Source: Streptomyces avidinii
GTDB taxonomy: Bacteria; Actinomycetota; Actinomycetes; Streptomycetales; Streptomycetaceae
DNA: 64,000 nucleotides
Reading direction: 5' to 3'
NCBI RefSeq assembly: GCF_014650695.1
Contig: NZ_BMVL01000005.1
Span: 248,001 to 312,000, forward strand
Under the pieces are notes generated by a model that was not told where the DNA came from, did no database searches, and saw only the letters and a program-made list of their open reading frames with translations. Below, one piece after another: positions 8,523-17,520 of this stretch. Every line of letters begins with the position of its first letter. Position 1 is the stretch's first letter. A program made the translations under genes and the position numbers.

Positions 8523-9868
8523 CAGACATCCCTCGCGGTCCGGAAGCCGGAGAAGATCTGCCGCCGCACCGGAAGGTCCCAGTTGCGGAAGGTGCCCCGG
8601 CAGGCCACCGGGTCCACCGCGAAGGAGCCACCGCGCAGCACCTTGTGCTCCGGACCGAAGAACACCTGCGAGTACTCCTTGTACGGGAAGGCGCGGAATC
8701 CGGGGTACGGCAGGAAATCGGAGGACGTCCACTCCCACACGTCGCCGATGAGCTGGTGCACCCCGAGCGGGGAGGCGCCTGCCGGGTAGCTGCCCGCCCG
8801 CGCCGGGCGCAGGTGGCGCTGGCCGAGGTTGGCGTGTGCGGGAGTCGGGTCGGCGTCGCCCCACGGATAGCGCGTGGAACGGCCGGTCCCCGGGTCGTGC
8901 CGGGCGGCCTTCTCCCACTCCGTCTCCGTGGGCAGCCGCCGCCCCGCCCAGCGGGCGTAGGCGTCCGCCTCGTACCAGCTGACGTGCAGCACGGGCTCCT
9001 CGTCCGGCACCGGTTCGACCACCCCGAAGCGGCGGCGCAGCCACTGGCCGGCCTCCTGGTGCCAGAACAGCGGGGCCTCGATGGAGTGCGCGCGGATCTG
9101 CTCCCAGCCCGGCGCCGCCCACCAGCGGGGGTCGCGGTAGCCGCCGTCCGCGATGAACGCCAGGTACGCGGCGTTCGTCACCGGCGCTGTGTCGATCCAG
9201 AAGGGCGCGGTGTCCCGGACGTGCGCCGGCCGCTCGTTGTCCAGGGACCACGGCTCGGCCGAGGTGCCCATGGTGAACGGGCCCCCGGGGACGAGGACTT
9301 CGGCGGCGACCGGCGGGTCGAAGGGGGCGTCCGGTTCCGGCGCGGTCAGCACGGGGGTTCCGGCCCGCAGCTGATGCGTGATCAGCATGGTCTCGTCGTG
9401 CTGCTGTTCGTGCTGGGCGATCATTCCGAAGGCGAAGCCGTCGTCGAGGAGCGTGCTGCCCTCCAGTGGGGTCTTCTCCAGGAGGTCGAAGACCCGGCCG
9501 CGCACTTCGGCCGCGTACCTGCGTGCCTCGGCGGGCCCGAGCAGCGGCAGCTTGGGCCGCTCGGCGCGCGGGTGCTCGAAGGCGTCGTAGAGCGGGTTGA
9601 TCTCGGGGCGCATCGACTCGCGTCCGGCGACCCGGCGGAGCAGCCAGAGCTCCTCCTGGTTCCCGATGTGCGCCAGGTCCCAGACCAGCGGGGACATCAG
9701 CGGGGAGTGCTGGGCGGTGAGGTCCTCGTCGGTCACCGCGTCGGTGAGCCCGGCCGTCCTGACGCGCGCAGCGGTCAGGGCGGCTGCCGCCCGCTCCCGC
9801 AGGTCGGAGTCGGCGCGGGTCCCGGTGTGTCCGGTGGGTGCGGTGTGTCCGGTGGGTGCGGTGGTCAT
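8522..9868 (-). CDS. egtB: Hercynine oxygenase (sulfoxide synthase) EgtB
   Basis: 448 residues. The N-terminal DinB-like domain supplies the three iron-binding histidines, WDLAHIGNQEE and the HxxxH of AQHEQQHDETM; the C-terminal FGE-sulfatase domain shows VLHVSWYEADAYARWAGRR, LPTETEWEKAAR and LRGGSF. EgtB joins gamma-glutamylcysteine to hercynine using O2. The ATG at 9868 was chosen since it overlaps the egtA stop (ATGA); two copies of APTGHT follow at the N-terminus, in-frame with a short DNA repeat. Confidence 0.95.
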   Translation of the reverse strand: MTTAPTGHTAPTGHTGTRADSDLRERAAAALTAARVRTAGLTDAVTDEDLTAQHSPLMSPLVWDLAHIGNQEELWLLRRVAGRESMRPEINPLYDAFEHPRAERPKLPLLGPAEARRYAAEVRGRVFDLLEKTPLEGSTLLDDGFAFGMIAQHEQQHDETMLITHQLRAGTPVLTAPEPDAPFDPPVAAEVLVPGGPFTMGTSAEPWSLDNERPAHVRDTAPFWIDTAPVTNAAYLAFIADGGYRDPRWWAAPGWEQIRAHSIEAPLFWHQEAGQWLRRRFGVVEPVPDEEPVLHVSWYEADAYARWAGRRLPTETEWEKAARHDPGTGRSTRYPWGDADPTPAHANLGQRHLRPARAGSYPAGASPLGVHQLIGDVWEWTSSDFLPYPGFRAFPYKEYSQVFFGPEHKVLRGGSFAVDPVACRGTFRNWDLPVRRQIFSGFRTARDV

Positions 9869-11175
9869 CGGCGGACCTCTTTCCCGGTGAGCACCTCGGT
9901 GGACTCGTCGTCGGCCGGACATCGGCCGCGCAGTGCGTAGCGTTCGGTGAAGGCGCCGACCACCTCCTGGACGTGCCTGCTCGCGCCCAGTCGGGGCAGG
10001 GCCTCGGCGGCGGCCCGGAAGCAGGCCTTCGCGGAGGCCCGGAGCTCGGGATCGGCCAGACCGTGCCGGGCCGCCGACCGCCAGAGCGGATTGCGCGGCG
10101 CCGGCCGGGTGCCGTAGGTGTCGGCCAGCCCCTTGGCCACCCGGTACGCGGTCTCGGCGGCCTCCGGGTCGTCGAACAGCGCGTGCACGACCGCCACCGG
10201 GACCAGCCAGCCGTCGTCACCGGGCTGCGCGTCGATCATCCGCAGTTCCAGGTGGCCGCGCGGCCGGACGGGCGGGAACAGCGTGGTCAGGTGGTAGTCC
10301 AGGTCCTCGAACGTGGGCGCCCGCAGCGCGGGGCCTCCGCCCGAGCGCAGCCAGTCGCGGAAGGTCGTGCCGCGCGGGATCTCCCACGGGTCGCCGTCGT
10401 AGGACCGGACGCACATGACCTCGGTGTCCAGCGCCTGCCGCGTCCACGCGGCCCGGGGATCCACGTCGAGGGGCGGGGCGAGCGCGCGCCGGCTGTCCAG
10501 GTCGCTCCAGATGCCCTGGCGGGCACAGCGCCACCCGGCGTACGGGCCCTCGTGCGCGGGGGAGTTGGCGAACGCGGCCACCATGACCGCGCCCAGCAGG
10601 TGCGCCAGCCGCCAGCGCCGGCCGTGGCCGAGTACGCCCGGTTCCTCGTATCCGGCGTCCACGCAGACCTGCACGGAGGCAGAGGCGCACATCATGGCGC
10701 GCCCGGCCGGGCCGGTGCGGTCGAAGTAGGCCTCCATCGCGTCGTACCGCGGACTGCTCAGCAGCCGGTGGTAGGGGCGGCGGGGATCGCGGCCGAGGCC
10801 GCGCAGGACCAGGCCCTGGGTCAGCAGGGCGGCGCGCACGGCGGTGAGGTCGGCCTGCAGGCCGTCCACGCAGCCGGTGAGGGAGGTGGCGGGGGCCGAG
10901 CTGAGTTCGAGCTGGCCGCCCGGTTCGACGGTCAGCCGGGAGTTCAGGGGCAGCGCGCGGGCCGCGGTGTGGGCGGCGCGCAGCCGTTCGGGAGGCAGCG
11001 GCTGCTCCGGGCGCTCTGCGTCCAGGACCAGCCATTCCAGCTCGGCGCCTATCAGGCGCGGCGGGCCGGTCTTGAAGCAGATGCCGTGGAGCAGGTCCTC
11101 GGCCTGCGTCTCGCTGATCGAGGGTGGCGGGCTCGGGTCGGGCGCGGGTGGGGGAGCGGTTGAGTCCTGGGACAT
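9865..11175 (-). CDS. egtA: Glutamate-cysteine ligase EgtA
   Basis: 436 residues of the GCS2 family. Segments include LIGAELEWLVLD, VEPGGQLELSS, AMMCASASVQVCVD, and RGHLELRMID, covering the glutamate and ATP sites. EgtA makes gamma-glutamylcysteine, the sulfur donor for EgtB. It opens the egtABCD operon; no egtE (lyase) is adjacent, as is common in actinomycetes. The inner ATG at 11175 has a good SD (AGGAGACGAGG) and is preferred over two ATGs 36 and 39 bp upstream. Confidence 0.93.
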   Translation of the reverse strand: MSQDSTAPPPAPDPSPPPSISETQAEDLLHGICFKTGPPRLIGAELEWLVLDAERPEQPLPPERLRAAHTAARALPLNSRLTVEPGGQLELSSAPATSLTGCVDGLQADLTAVRAALLTQGLVLRGLGRDPRRPYHRLLSSPRYDAMEAYFDRTGPAGRAMMCASASVQVCVDAGYEEPGVLGHGRRWRLAHLLGAVMVAAFANSPAHEGPYAGWRCARQGIWSDLDSRRALAPPLDVDPRAAWTRQALDTEVMCVRSYDGDPWEIPRGTTFRDWLRSGGGPALRAPTFEDLDYHLTTLFPPVRPRGHLELRMIDAQPGDDGWLVPVAVVHALFDDPEAAETAYRVAKGLADTYGTRPAPRNPLWRSAARHGLADPELRASAKACFRAAAEALPRLGASRHVQEVVGAFTERYALRGRCPADDESTEVLTGKEVRR

Positions 11176-11282
11176 GACCGGGTCCTCGTCTCCTGTCGTC
11201 GGCTGTGACATCACCCGTGCCTACCCCTCCTCGCGGCACAAATTCCTTTGCCGCCGGGAATCGAACGGTGGAGCATGACGGC

Positions 11283-12116
11283 GTGAGCAGCAGATTGCGC
11301 GAAATCGCGCGGGAGAACGCGCAGATCCTGGCGGCCGGGGGGTACCGAACGCGGTCGGGACGGCAGGTCGAGCTGGCCGCCGCCCTGGCGGAAGCCAAGG
11401 CAGGAACCAGGATATATGGACCAAACCGGGTCATTCCAGATGGGCAACCCGTTTCCGGCGGCAGCGTGACGGTCGTCGAGGTCACCGGGGAGAGCAGCAC
11501 GGTCGCCGCCCGCAGGCTCGCGACCGCCACTCCGGCCGACCCGGATCCCGCTGCCGTGGCGGTCCTGAACTTCGCCTCGGCCCGTAATCCCGGGGGCGGT
11601 TACGTCCGCGGGGCCAAGGCCCAGGAGGAAGCGCTGTGCCGCGCGTCGGCGCTGTACGAGACCCTGCTCGAAGCTCCGGAGTACTACGAGGTCCACCGCG
11701 CGGAGCGCAGTACCTTCTACACCGACCGGGTGATTCACTCGCCCGGGGTCCCCGTTTTCCGCGACGACCGGGGCGGGCTGCTGGAAGCCGCCTTCCGGGT
11801 CGGCTTCCTCACCTCTCCGGCGCCGAACGCGGGCACGATCCGGCGGCAGGAACCGGAGCGGGTCGCCGAGATCCCGGGGGCGCTGGCACGGCGCGCGGAG
11901 CTCGTACTGGAGGTCGCGGCCGTGCACGGCTACCGGCGGCTGGTGCTGGGCGCCTGGGGCTGCGGGGTGTTCCGCAACGACCCGGAGCAGGTGGCCGAGG
12001 CCTTCCGGGGCCTGCTGGCCGGCCGTTTCGCCGGAGCCTTCGACCGGGTCGTGTTCGGCATCCTGGACCCCGCCCCCGCCACCCGCGAAGCCTTCGCCCG
12101 GGCATTTCCGGCCTGA
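11283..12116 (+). CDS. Bacterial PARG-like macrodomain protein (TIGR02452 family)
   Basis: 277 residues. The signature of microbial poly(ADP-ribose) glycohydrolases is intact: NFASARNPGGGY followed by the catalytic AQEE, then YYEVHR, the DRVIHSPGVPVFRDD segment and FLTSPAPNAG. Known relatives cleave ADP-ribose polymers or reverse ADP-ribosylation. It stands divergent from egtA with 107 bp between. The GTG start lies behind GGTGGAG; an overlapping ATG seven bases upstream is out of frame. A role in reversing toxin-made ADP-ribosylation would suit the neighbouring immunity-type genes but is inference. Confidence 0.85.
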   Translation: MSSRLREIARENAQILAAGGYRTRSGRQVELAAALAEAKAGTRIYGPNRVIPDGQPVSGGSVTVVEVTGESSTVAARRLATATPADPDPAAVAVLNFASARNPGGGYVRGAKAQEEALCRASALYETLLEAPEYYEVHRAERSTFYTDRVIHSPGVPVFRDDRGGLLEAAFRVGFLTSPAPNAGTIRRQEPERVAEIPGALARRAELVLEVAAVHGYRRLVLGAWGCGVFRNDPEQVAEAFRGLLAGRFAGAFDRVVFGILDPAPATREAFARAFPA

Positions 12117-12143
12117 GGTCCAGGTGTGCGGGGTCCGCGGTGC

Positions 12144-13730
12144 TCAGAACGGTTGCGCCGCCCCCAGCAGGCTCTCCGGGAGGTAGGGCGACGAGACGCG
12201 GATCCGCCAGCCGCGGCGGCGGGCGTGGCAGGCCAGGGCCAGGACGTCGAGATTGACCGCGGCGGCGGCCCCGACCGCCCGGTCGGACACCGAGTAGTGG
12301 TCGCGATGGGCTTCCAGGGCATCGGCCAGGGCCAGGTTGAAGCTTTCCTCGTCACCCTCCACCAGCTGGGAGAAGGCCACGGCGGGCGCCGGCAGGAAGC
12401 CCCAGTCGCGGGACCGCGCGACGTCGGCGACGGCCCGGTCGGTGGCGGGCTCCGGATCCTCACCCCGCAGGTAGTTGTGCAGGGCCCGCCGGTAGGAGGC
12501 GTACGCGGAACGATCCTCCTGCCGGGCGGTGGGCCCGCTGATGACGAGCGGGGCGAGGTCGGCGCGGCTGCCGGTGATCAGCGCCCGGTTCAGGGCCGCG
12601 CCCCACGAACCCGGGTCGAGCGGGCTGTCCCGGTGGGTGGCGCCCCCGGCCGCGGCCCCTGCGCGCGTGGCCTCGTGCAGCTCGTGCACCAGGGCGTCGG
12701 CTGCCGCAGTGCACCGCGGCAGCTCCGGGCGCTCGACGACCAGGGGACCCGCGGCCAGCGCCGCGACGGCGTCCGCGCGCCGCTCGCGCCCGTACGGCCC
12801 CACCCGCGGCGGAGGAGCCTCGAAACCGGTGACCAGCGCCTGCGGCAGGTAGTCCGAGTCGACGGGCGGCTGCCAGCCCTCGCGGCGGTACCCGAGCGCG
12901 GCCAGCGCCAGCGGCAGCAGCGGCAGCAGGGTGCGCGGCTCGGCCCGGCGGTCCTCCAGGTGGGAGTACGGGAGCAGCAGCGCGGCCAGCTCGGCGCCGA
13001 ACCTCTCCCGGTCCCGGGCGGCCAACGCACGCAGTGCGCGGAGCGCGCCGGTGGCGGGGTCGGCCGATTCGGCCGTATCGGCGGCCTCGGGCTCATGGGC
13101 CGCGGCCCGGGCTCCGGCCCGTCGCCCGGCGACCCGGGCCAGTGCGGCGTCCAGGGCGGCGAGCTTCTCCTGCGGGGAGGGCGGGAACGTCTGGTCCTCG
13201 ACCCCCAGATCCCCGCTGACATACGCCAGCAGGCCGTTGATCAGCTCCACCGACGGGAGGCCGGGCCCGCCGGTCCGCTGGGGTGTCAGACGGGCGAAGT
13301 GGAAGGCCTCGCCGTGCCGTTCGGCCTTGTCGGCGAGGATCGCCACACAGAACGCGTCGATCCAGCGGGCCGCGCTGACCGGTTGCGGGTCGCCCCCCGA
13401 TCCGGAGTCGTAGTCGCGTCCGTAGTCGACGTAGGTGAGGAAAACGTGGAACGACACCTTCGGGTAGTAGGCGGCGAACGACACGGCGCCGGCGGCCGCT
13501 TCGGCCGCGTCGCTCAGGATGGCCTTCGCCTCCGGGGTGTCGAGGCCGCGGGGCGCCGCCGACAGCGCGCCGAGACCATCGAGGAACCCCAGCGTGATCT
13601 GCCACCAGTCGTAGGCGTCGATCAGGCCGGCCCTGGACCTGGAGTACACGTCCGAGATCATCCGGTTCGCGAAGTCATCGCGCACCGCTGCCAGGGCGGC
13701 CTCGCTCACCCGGTGTCGTTCTATCCGCAT
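12144..13730 (-). CDS. Immunity 49 (Imm49) family protein
   Basis: 528 residues. The sequence begins MRIERHRVSE and keeps the segments remembered for Imm49: AAGAVSFAAYYPKVSF, SAARWIDAFC, LLPLLPLALAALGYRREGW, LVTGFEAPPPRVGPYGR and the C-terminal DALEAHRDHY and LALACHARRRGW. Imm49 proteins are predicted to neutralise secreted nuclease-type polymorphic toxins. No toxin gene is adjacent, so this is an orphan immunity gene. Cytoplasmic; no signal or membrane segment. Confidence 0.85.
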   Translation of the reverse strand: MRIERHRVSEAALAAVRDDFANRMISDVYSRSRAGLIDAYDWWQITLGFLDGLGALSAAPRGLDTPEAKAILSDAAEAAAGAVSFAAYYPKVSFHVFLTYVDYGRDYDSGSGGDPQPVSAARWIDAFCVAILADKAERHGEAFHFARLTPQRTGGPGLPSVELINGLLAYVSGDLGVEDQTFPPSPQEKLAALDAALARVAGRRAGARAAAHEPEAADTAESADPATGALRALRALAARDRERFGAELAALLLPYSHLEDRRAEPRTLLPLLPLALAALGYRREGWQPPVDSDYLPQALVTGFEAPPPRVGPYGRERRADAVAALAAGPLVVERPELPRCTAAADALVHELHEATRAGAAAGGATHRDSPLDPGSWGAALNRALITGSRADLAPLVISGPTARQEDRSAYASYRRALHNYLRGEDPEPATDRAVADVARSRDWGFLPAPAVAFSQLVEGDEESFNLALADALEAHRDHYSVSDRAVGAAAAVNLDVLALACHARRRGWRIRVSSPYLPESLLGAAQPF

Positions 13731-13891
13731 GCCCGCTACTCCCTGTGTCCGTCTACGGGCCTCACCCTAGAAGACCACCGGACCGCTCGCGGACGCTGAG
13801 GGCCGGGGCAGAGCAGGCCGGGCGCTGTCGGTGCCCCGGCCGGTGGCGGGCGGGCGGGCGGGCGTGACAGGCCCGCCCGGCCCGGTGGACG

Positions 13892-14356
13892 TCACTGCCA
13901 GTCGTAGCGTTCGCGCAGGCAGGTCACCACCAGGTCGAAGCGGCCGCGGTCGAGCGCGCAGGCCTCGCGGCGCATCCCCGACTCGTGCACCCGCAGCACC
14001 CGGTCCACGTCCACCCAGGACTCGCGCCCGGCGCTGTCCCACGGGCCCGTCCCGATCGGCACCCACTCACGGTCGTGGTCGTGCCGCTTGCTCGACAGCT
14101 GTACGGCCAGCAGCGTGCGTCCGCCCGCCTCCCGGGCCACGACCAGCACGGGGCGGTCCTTGCCGCGGCCGTCGTTCTCCTCGAAGGGGACCCAGGTCCA
14201 GACGATCTCGCCGGGGTCGGGGTCGCCGTCGGGGTCCGGGGCGTACTCCGTCCGGACCCGGCCGATGGCGCGCGGGTCGGCTTCCGTGGTCGCGGTGTCG
14301 CCGCCCTGCCCGGGCTGGTCGGCTCGGCCGTTGCTGTGGTGGGAGAGTGCCGTCAT
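13892..14356 (-). CDS. PemK/MazF-like protein (putative toxin)
   Basis: 154 residues. A disordered acidic N-terminus (about 45 residues) precedes a PemK/MazF-like beta barrel: EIVWTWVPFEENDGRGKDRPVLVV, VQLSSKRHD, then GRESWVDVDRVLRV. MazF-family toxins are sequence-specific endoribonucleases. No antitoxin ORF lies upstream or downstream, and many Streptomyces homologues are solitary, so toxicity is uncertain. Between this start and the O-methyltransferase gene lies a 9-bp tandem repeat. Confidence 0.72.
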   Translation of the reverse strand: MTALSHHSNGRADQPGQGGDTATTEADPRAIGRVRTEYAPDPDGDPDPGEIVWTWVPFEENDGRGKDRPVLVVAREAGGRTLLAVQLSSKRHDHDREWVPIGTGPWDSAGRESWVDVDRVLRVHESGMRREACALDRGRFDLVVTCLRERYDWQ

Positions 14357-14374
14357 CCGGGTGAGGCTACTGGT

Positions 14375-14417
14375 TGCGGTGCCTGCGGTGCCTGCGGTGC
14401 CTGCGGTGCCTGCGGTG
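14375..14417. repeat. 9-bp tandem repeat, 4.8 copies
   Basis: The unit TGCGGTGCC is repeated perfectly in the 92-bp gap between the PemK-like and O-methyltransferase genes. It lies at the promoter side of the PemK-like gene, so copy-number change by slippage could alter its expression. Confidence 0.85.
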
Positions 14418-14448
14418 GAGGAGGCGGGCGCGCCGCCCGTGCCGCGGG

Positions 14449-15111
14449 TCAGTCGGTGACCAGGGCCAAGATGAGGCCGTCGTAGCCCTTGCCGCCGACG
14501 GTCTGCAGGGCGGTGGCCGTCAACCGGGGGTGCTCGGCGATGAGTTCCGTGAACCGGCGGACGCCCTGGACGCGAGGGTCGGGACTGTCCACCTCGACCA
14601 CGGCGCCGTCGCGGACGACGTTGTCGCCGATGATGATGCTGCCGGGCCGGGTCAGCTCGATCGCCCACCGAAGGTACGCGGGGTTGGAGGGCTTGTCGGC
14701 ATCGATGAAGACCAGGTCGAACGGAGCTTCCCCGGCGAGGCCGGGCAGCAGGTCCAGGGCGTGTCCGCGCCGGACCTCGACGACGGCGTCCAGGCCGGCC
14801 CGGGCGATGTTCGCGGCCGCGACGTCGGCGCACCGCTCGTCGACCTCCAGTGTCACCAGCCGGCCGCCGGCCGGGAGCGCGCGGGCCAGCCAGATGGTGC
14901 TGTAGCCGCCCAGGGTGCCGATCTCCAGGATGCGGCGGGCGCCGCGGATGCGGGCGAGGAGGTTCAGCAGCTTGCCCTGGTTGGGGGCCACTTGGTGGGC
15001 GGGCAGGCCGGCGGCCTCGGAATCGGCGGCCGCGGCGACCAGGGCCTTGTCCTCTTCGACCAGGAGACCGTCGAAGTAGTCGTCGACGGCCGTCCACGTC
15101 TGCTGCACCAT
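14449..15111 (-). CDS. CCoAOMT-type class I O-methyltransferase
   Basis: 220 residues, the standard length. The N-terminal helix and NQGKLLNLLARI lead to the SAM-binding motif I ILEIGTLGGYSTIWLA, acidic loop TLEVDERC, and the metal-site segment FDLVFIDADKPSN and GSIIIGDNVVRDG. This family methylates catechol-type hydroxyls using a divalent cation. A perfect palindrome (15145-15159) lies 34 bp upstream of the start and may be its operator. Confidence 0.9.
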   Translation of the reverse strand: MVQQTWTAVDDYFDGLLVEEDKALVAAAADSEAAGLPAHQVAPNQGKLLNLLARIRGARRILEIGTLGGYSTIWLARALPAGGRLVTLEVDERCADVAAANIARAGLDAVVEVRRGHALDLLPGLAGEAPFDLVFIDADKPSNPAYLRWAIELTRPGSIIIGDNVVRDGAVVEVDSPDPRVQGVRRFTELIAEHPRLTATALQTVGGKGYDGLILALVTD

Positions 15112-15144
15112 GGTTCGCTCTTTCCGGTGAGGAGGCGCTTATCA

Positions 15145-15159
15145 GTTCCCACTGGGAAC
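15145..15159. promoter_or_regulatory. Palindromic operator candidate upstream of the O-methyltransferase
   Basis: GTTCCC and GGGAAC separated by ACT form a perfect dyad at the expected promoter distance. The regulator is unknown; no regulator gene is adjacent. Confidence 0.4.
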
Positions 15160-15227
15160 GTACATGAGTGAAGAGGTTTCAGCAGTGCGTTGAAGTGAGG
15201 GGCCTCCCCGGCGGGCCCCTGGCGCTC

Positions 15228-16634
15228 CTACCGGCCCGGCCGCAGTGCGGCCCAGTCCTCCGCCGCCTCCACCTGCGCGGCCAGCCCCAGCAGCAGCGGC
15301 TCCGAGTGGGCCGGGCCCAGCAGTTGGGCCCCCATGGGCAGTCCGTCGTCCGTGAGGCCCGCCGGAATGTTCACCCCGGGCCAGCCGAGGACGTTCCACG
15401 TCCAGGCGTACGGGCACGCGGCGATCATCGCCCGGTCCGTGGCCAGGGCTCCCAGCCCGGCCAGCGCGCCGATCCGTAGCGGCGGCGTGGCCGTCGTCGG
15501 GGTCAGCACCACGTCGAAGCGGCCGAAGATCTCGCCGACCCGCCGCCGCAGCACCGTCTCCGCCCGGCGGGACACCCGCAGCCCGAGCCCGCCCAGGACA
15601 CGGGCGGTCCGTACGGCCTCGTGCGTGCGCGGATCCAGCAGCGCCGGATCCGGCACCCGCGCCACCCAGTCCCGTACGCCACTGGTCGCGCGGGGTACGA
15701 AGGTCAGCCCGATCGGGCCGTAGCGGGGGTCCTCCGGAATCACCTCGTGGCCCAGCGACTCCAGTCGCGCGGCCAGCCGCTCCACCGCCGAACGGACCTC
15801 CGGATCCAATGACTTGGGCGTCGCCGTGAAGGCCATGCCGAAGGAGAGGGCGATCCGCAGCCGGCGGGGCGTGCGGCGGGCCGCCTCCACGGCGCGGATA
15901 CGTGCCGGGCGGTGCAGGTCCTCGGGATGCGGGCCGCTCGCCGCGTCCAGCAGGAGCGCCGCGTCGGCCACGGTGCGGGCCAGGACGCCGTTGACCGTGA
16001 GGCCGTGGAAGGACTCCGGCTCCGGCCAGGTGGATATGCGCCCGCGCTGGGGTTTCACCCCCACCAGGTGGGTCCAGGCCGCGGGGATCCGGACCGATCC
16101 GGCCCCGTCGGAGCCCAGGGCGGCCGGGACCAGCCCCGCCGCCACGGCCGCCGCCGAGCCGCCCGAGGAGCCGCCGGGCGTGTAGGCCCGGTTCCACGGA
16201 TTGCGGGTCTCGCCGAAAGCTCCGCCCTCGGTGAAGGGCCACTGCCCCAACTCCGGTGTCTGGGTCTTGCCGACGATCACCGAGCCGGCCGCGCGCAGCC
16301 TTCGTACCGCCTCGCTGTCGGCGGTCTTCGGGGCGAAGGCCCCCGCGCAGCCGAAGGCGGTCGGCTCCCCGGTCACGTCCATGTCGTCCTTGACCGCCAG
16401 CGGTACCCCCAGCAGCGGCAGCCGCTCGCCCGCGGCCAGCCGCCGGTCCGCCGCGTCCGCCTCGGCGAGCGCGGCGTCGGCGCGCACGCTCCGGAAGGCG
16501 TTGAGCTCCGGCTGGGACGCGGCGATCCGGCGCAGTGTCTCCTCGGTCAACTGCCGGGACGAGAGCGTCCCTTCGGCGAGCGCACCGACCATGTCCACCA
16601 GGCCGTAGGCCGTCGGGACCGCTGTATCCGACAT
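15228..16634 (-). CDS. Amidase signature family hydrolase
   Basis: 468 residues. The Ser-cisSer-Lys triad is visible: lysine in PLAVKDDMDVTG, cis-serine in GGSSGGSAAAVAAG and nucleophile serine in GSDGAGSVRIPA. Such enzymes hydrolyse aliphatic or aromatic amides; specificity is not evident. The ATG at 16634 follows a GGGGAGTGG ribosome site, and a 12-bp perfect palindrome sits 17 bp further upstream. Cytoplasmic, no signal peptide. Confidence 0.88.
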   Translation of the reverse strand: MSDTAVPTAYGLVDMVGALAEGTLSSRQLTEETLRRIAASQPELNAFRSVRADAALAEADAADRRLAAGERLPLLGVPLAVKDDMDVTGEPTAFGCAGAFAPKTADSEAVRRLRAAGSVIVGKTQTPELGQWPFTEGGAFGETRNPWNRAYTPGGSSGGSAAAVAAGLVPAALGSDGAGSVRIPAAWTHLVGVKPQRGRISTWPEPESFHGLTVNGVLARTVADAALLLDAASGPHPEDLHRPARIRAVEAARRTPRRLRIALSFGMAFTATPKSLDPEVRSAVERLAARLESLGHEVIPEDPRYGPIGLTFVPRATSGVRDWVARVPDPALLDPRTHEAVRTARVLGGLGLRVSRRAETVLRRRVGEIFGRFDVVLTPTTATPPLRIGALAGLGALATDRAMIAACPYAWTWNVLGWPGVNIPAGLTDDGLPMGAQLLGPAHSEPLLLGLAAQVEAAEDWAALRPGR

Positions 16635-16651
16635 CGCGAACCACTCCCCAT

Positions 16652-16663
16652 TACCGATCGGTA
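16652..16663. promoter_or_regulatory. TetR-type palindrome upstream of the amidase
   Basis: TACCGATCGGTA is a perfect 12-bp palindrome positioned where it would overlap the amidase promoter or leader. A near-identical site (one base changed) occurs at 29008-29019. TetR-family regulators commonly bind such sequences. Confidence 0.45.
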
Positions 16664-16695
16664 GGGAGACCGTAGTGGGGAGTGGTCGCGCAGTT

Positions 16696-17391
16696 CTAGA
16701 GCCAGCCCTCCAGGGAGGCCATGAACCCGTCGAAGTCGTCCCGGTGGATGGTGTGTCCGGCCCCGGGGACCGACCGCACCTCGAAACCACGGCTCTCCAG
16801 TACCTGCGCCCGCTCCTCGCTGATCAGGGCGCTCGGGTCGGCGAGCTGCACGAGCGAGGGGACCACCGGCGCGGCCGGCATCAGGTCGGTGCCGACCAGC
16901 GGGGCGAGGCTCAGTGCGGTCTGCTCGTCCCAGACCGCCAGGGTGGCCAGTTCGATGTCGACGTCCACCTCCTCCCAGCGCGGGCTCATCGCCCGTATCT
17001 GCTCCCTGGTCGCCGATTTGAACTGCGCGAACAGTTCCGGACCGAAGCCCTCGGCGGGGGCGGCCAGGTGCCACGCCGGGTCGGAGAACACCGCCCTGGC
17101 CGGGCGCAGCCGGTCCACCGCCAGCGACAGGGTCAGGCCGCCGAGGGAGTGGCCGATGGCGAGCTCGGCGCCGACCGGGAGGGACTCGACCACGTCGTCG
17201 GCGTAGAGCGCGGGGCCGTACTCGCCGCGACCGCTGGCGCCGTGGCCCCGCAGGTCGACGGCGATGACGCGGTAACCGCGGTCGGCGAGGGCGGGGCCGA
17301 CCCGGCGCCAGGTCCGGTGGTCGGCCATCAGGCCGTGGATCAGGAGGGCGACGCGGTCGCCCTCGCCCCAGGTCTGGGTGTGCAGTTGCAC
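16696..17391 (-). CDS. Alpha/beta-fold hydrolase
   Basis: 231 residues. LLIHGLMADHRTW forms the oxyanion loop, the nucleophile elbow is GHSLGG, and the catalytic histidine lies in GAGHTIHRDD. The size fits esterase/peroxidase-like members of the fold; the substrate is unknown. GTG start. It is 129 bp downstream of the MFS gene stop on the same strand and may be co-transcribed with it. Confidence 0.88.
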   Translation of the reverse strand: MQLHTQTWGEGDRVALLIHGLMADHRTWRRVGPALADRGYRVIAVDLRGHGASGRGEYGPALYADDVVESLPVGAELAIGHSLGGLTLSLAVDRLRPARAVFSDPAWHLAAPAEGFGPELFAQFKSATREQIRAMSPRWEEVDVDIELATLAVWDEQTALSLAPLVGTDLMPAAPVVPSLVQLADPSALISEERAQVLESRGFEVRSVPGAGHTIHRDDFDGFMASLEGWL

Positions 17392-17520
17392 GGTGGTGTT
17401 GCCTCTCTAGACGGATCTCGACGGATCTTGACGGCGAATTTCGGTCGAAGGTACGGACCAGGGAAGTGCGGTGCGCGTCGGCGTGCGCCACGCGTCGGCG
17501 CGCACGGCGCGCACGGCGCG

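Noticed and set aside
6793..11214. Long open frames antisense or out of frame across the egt operon
   Set aside because: They are arginine/glycine-rich shadows of GC-rich codons; all conserved motifs lie in egtABCD.
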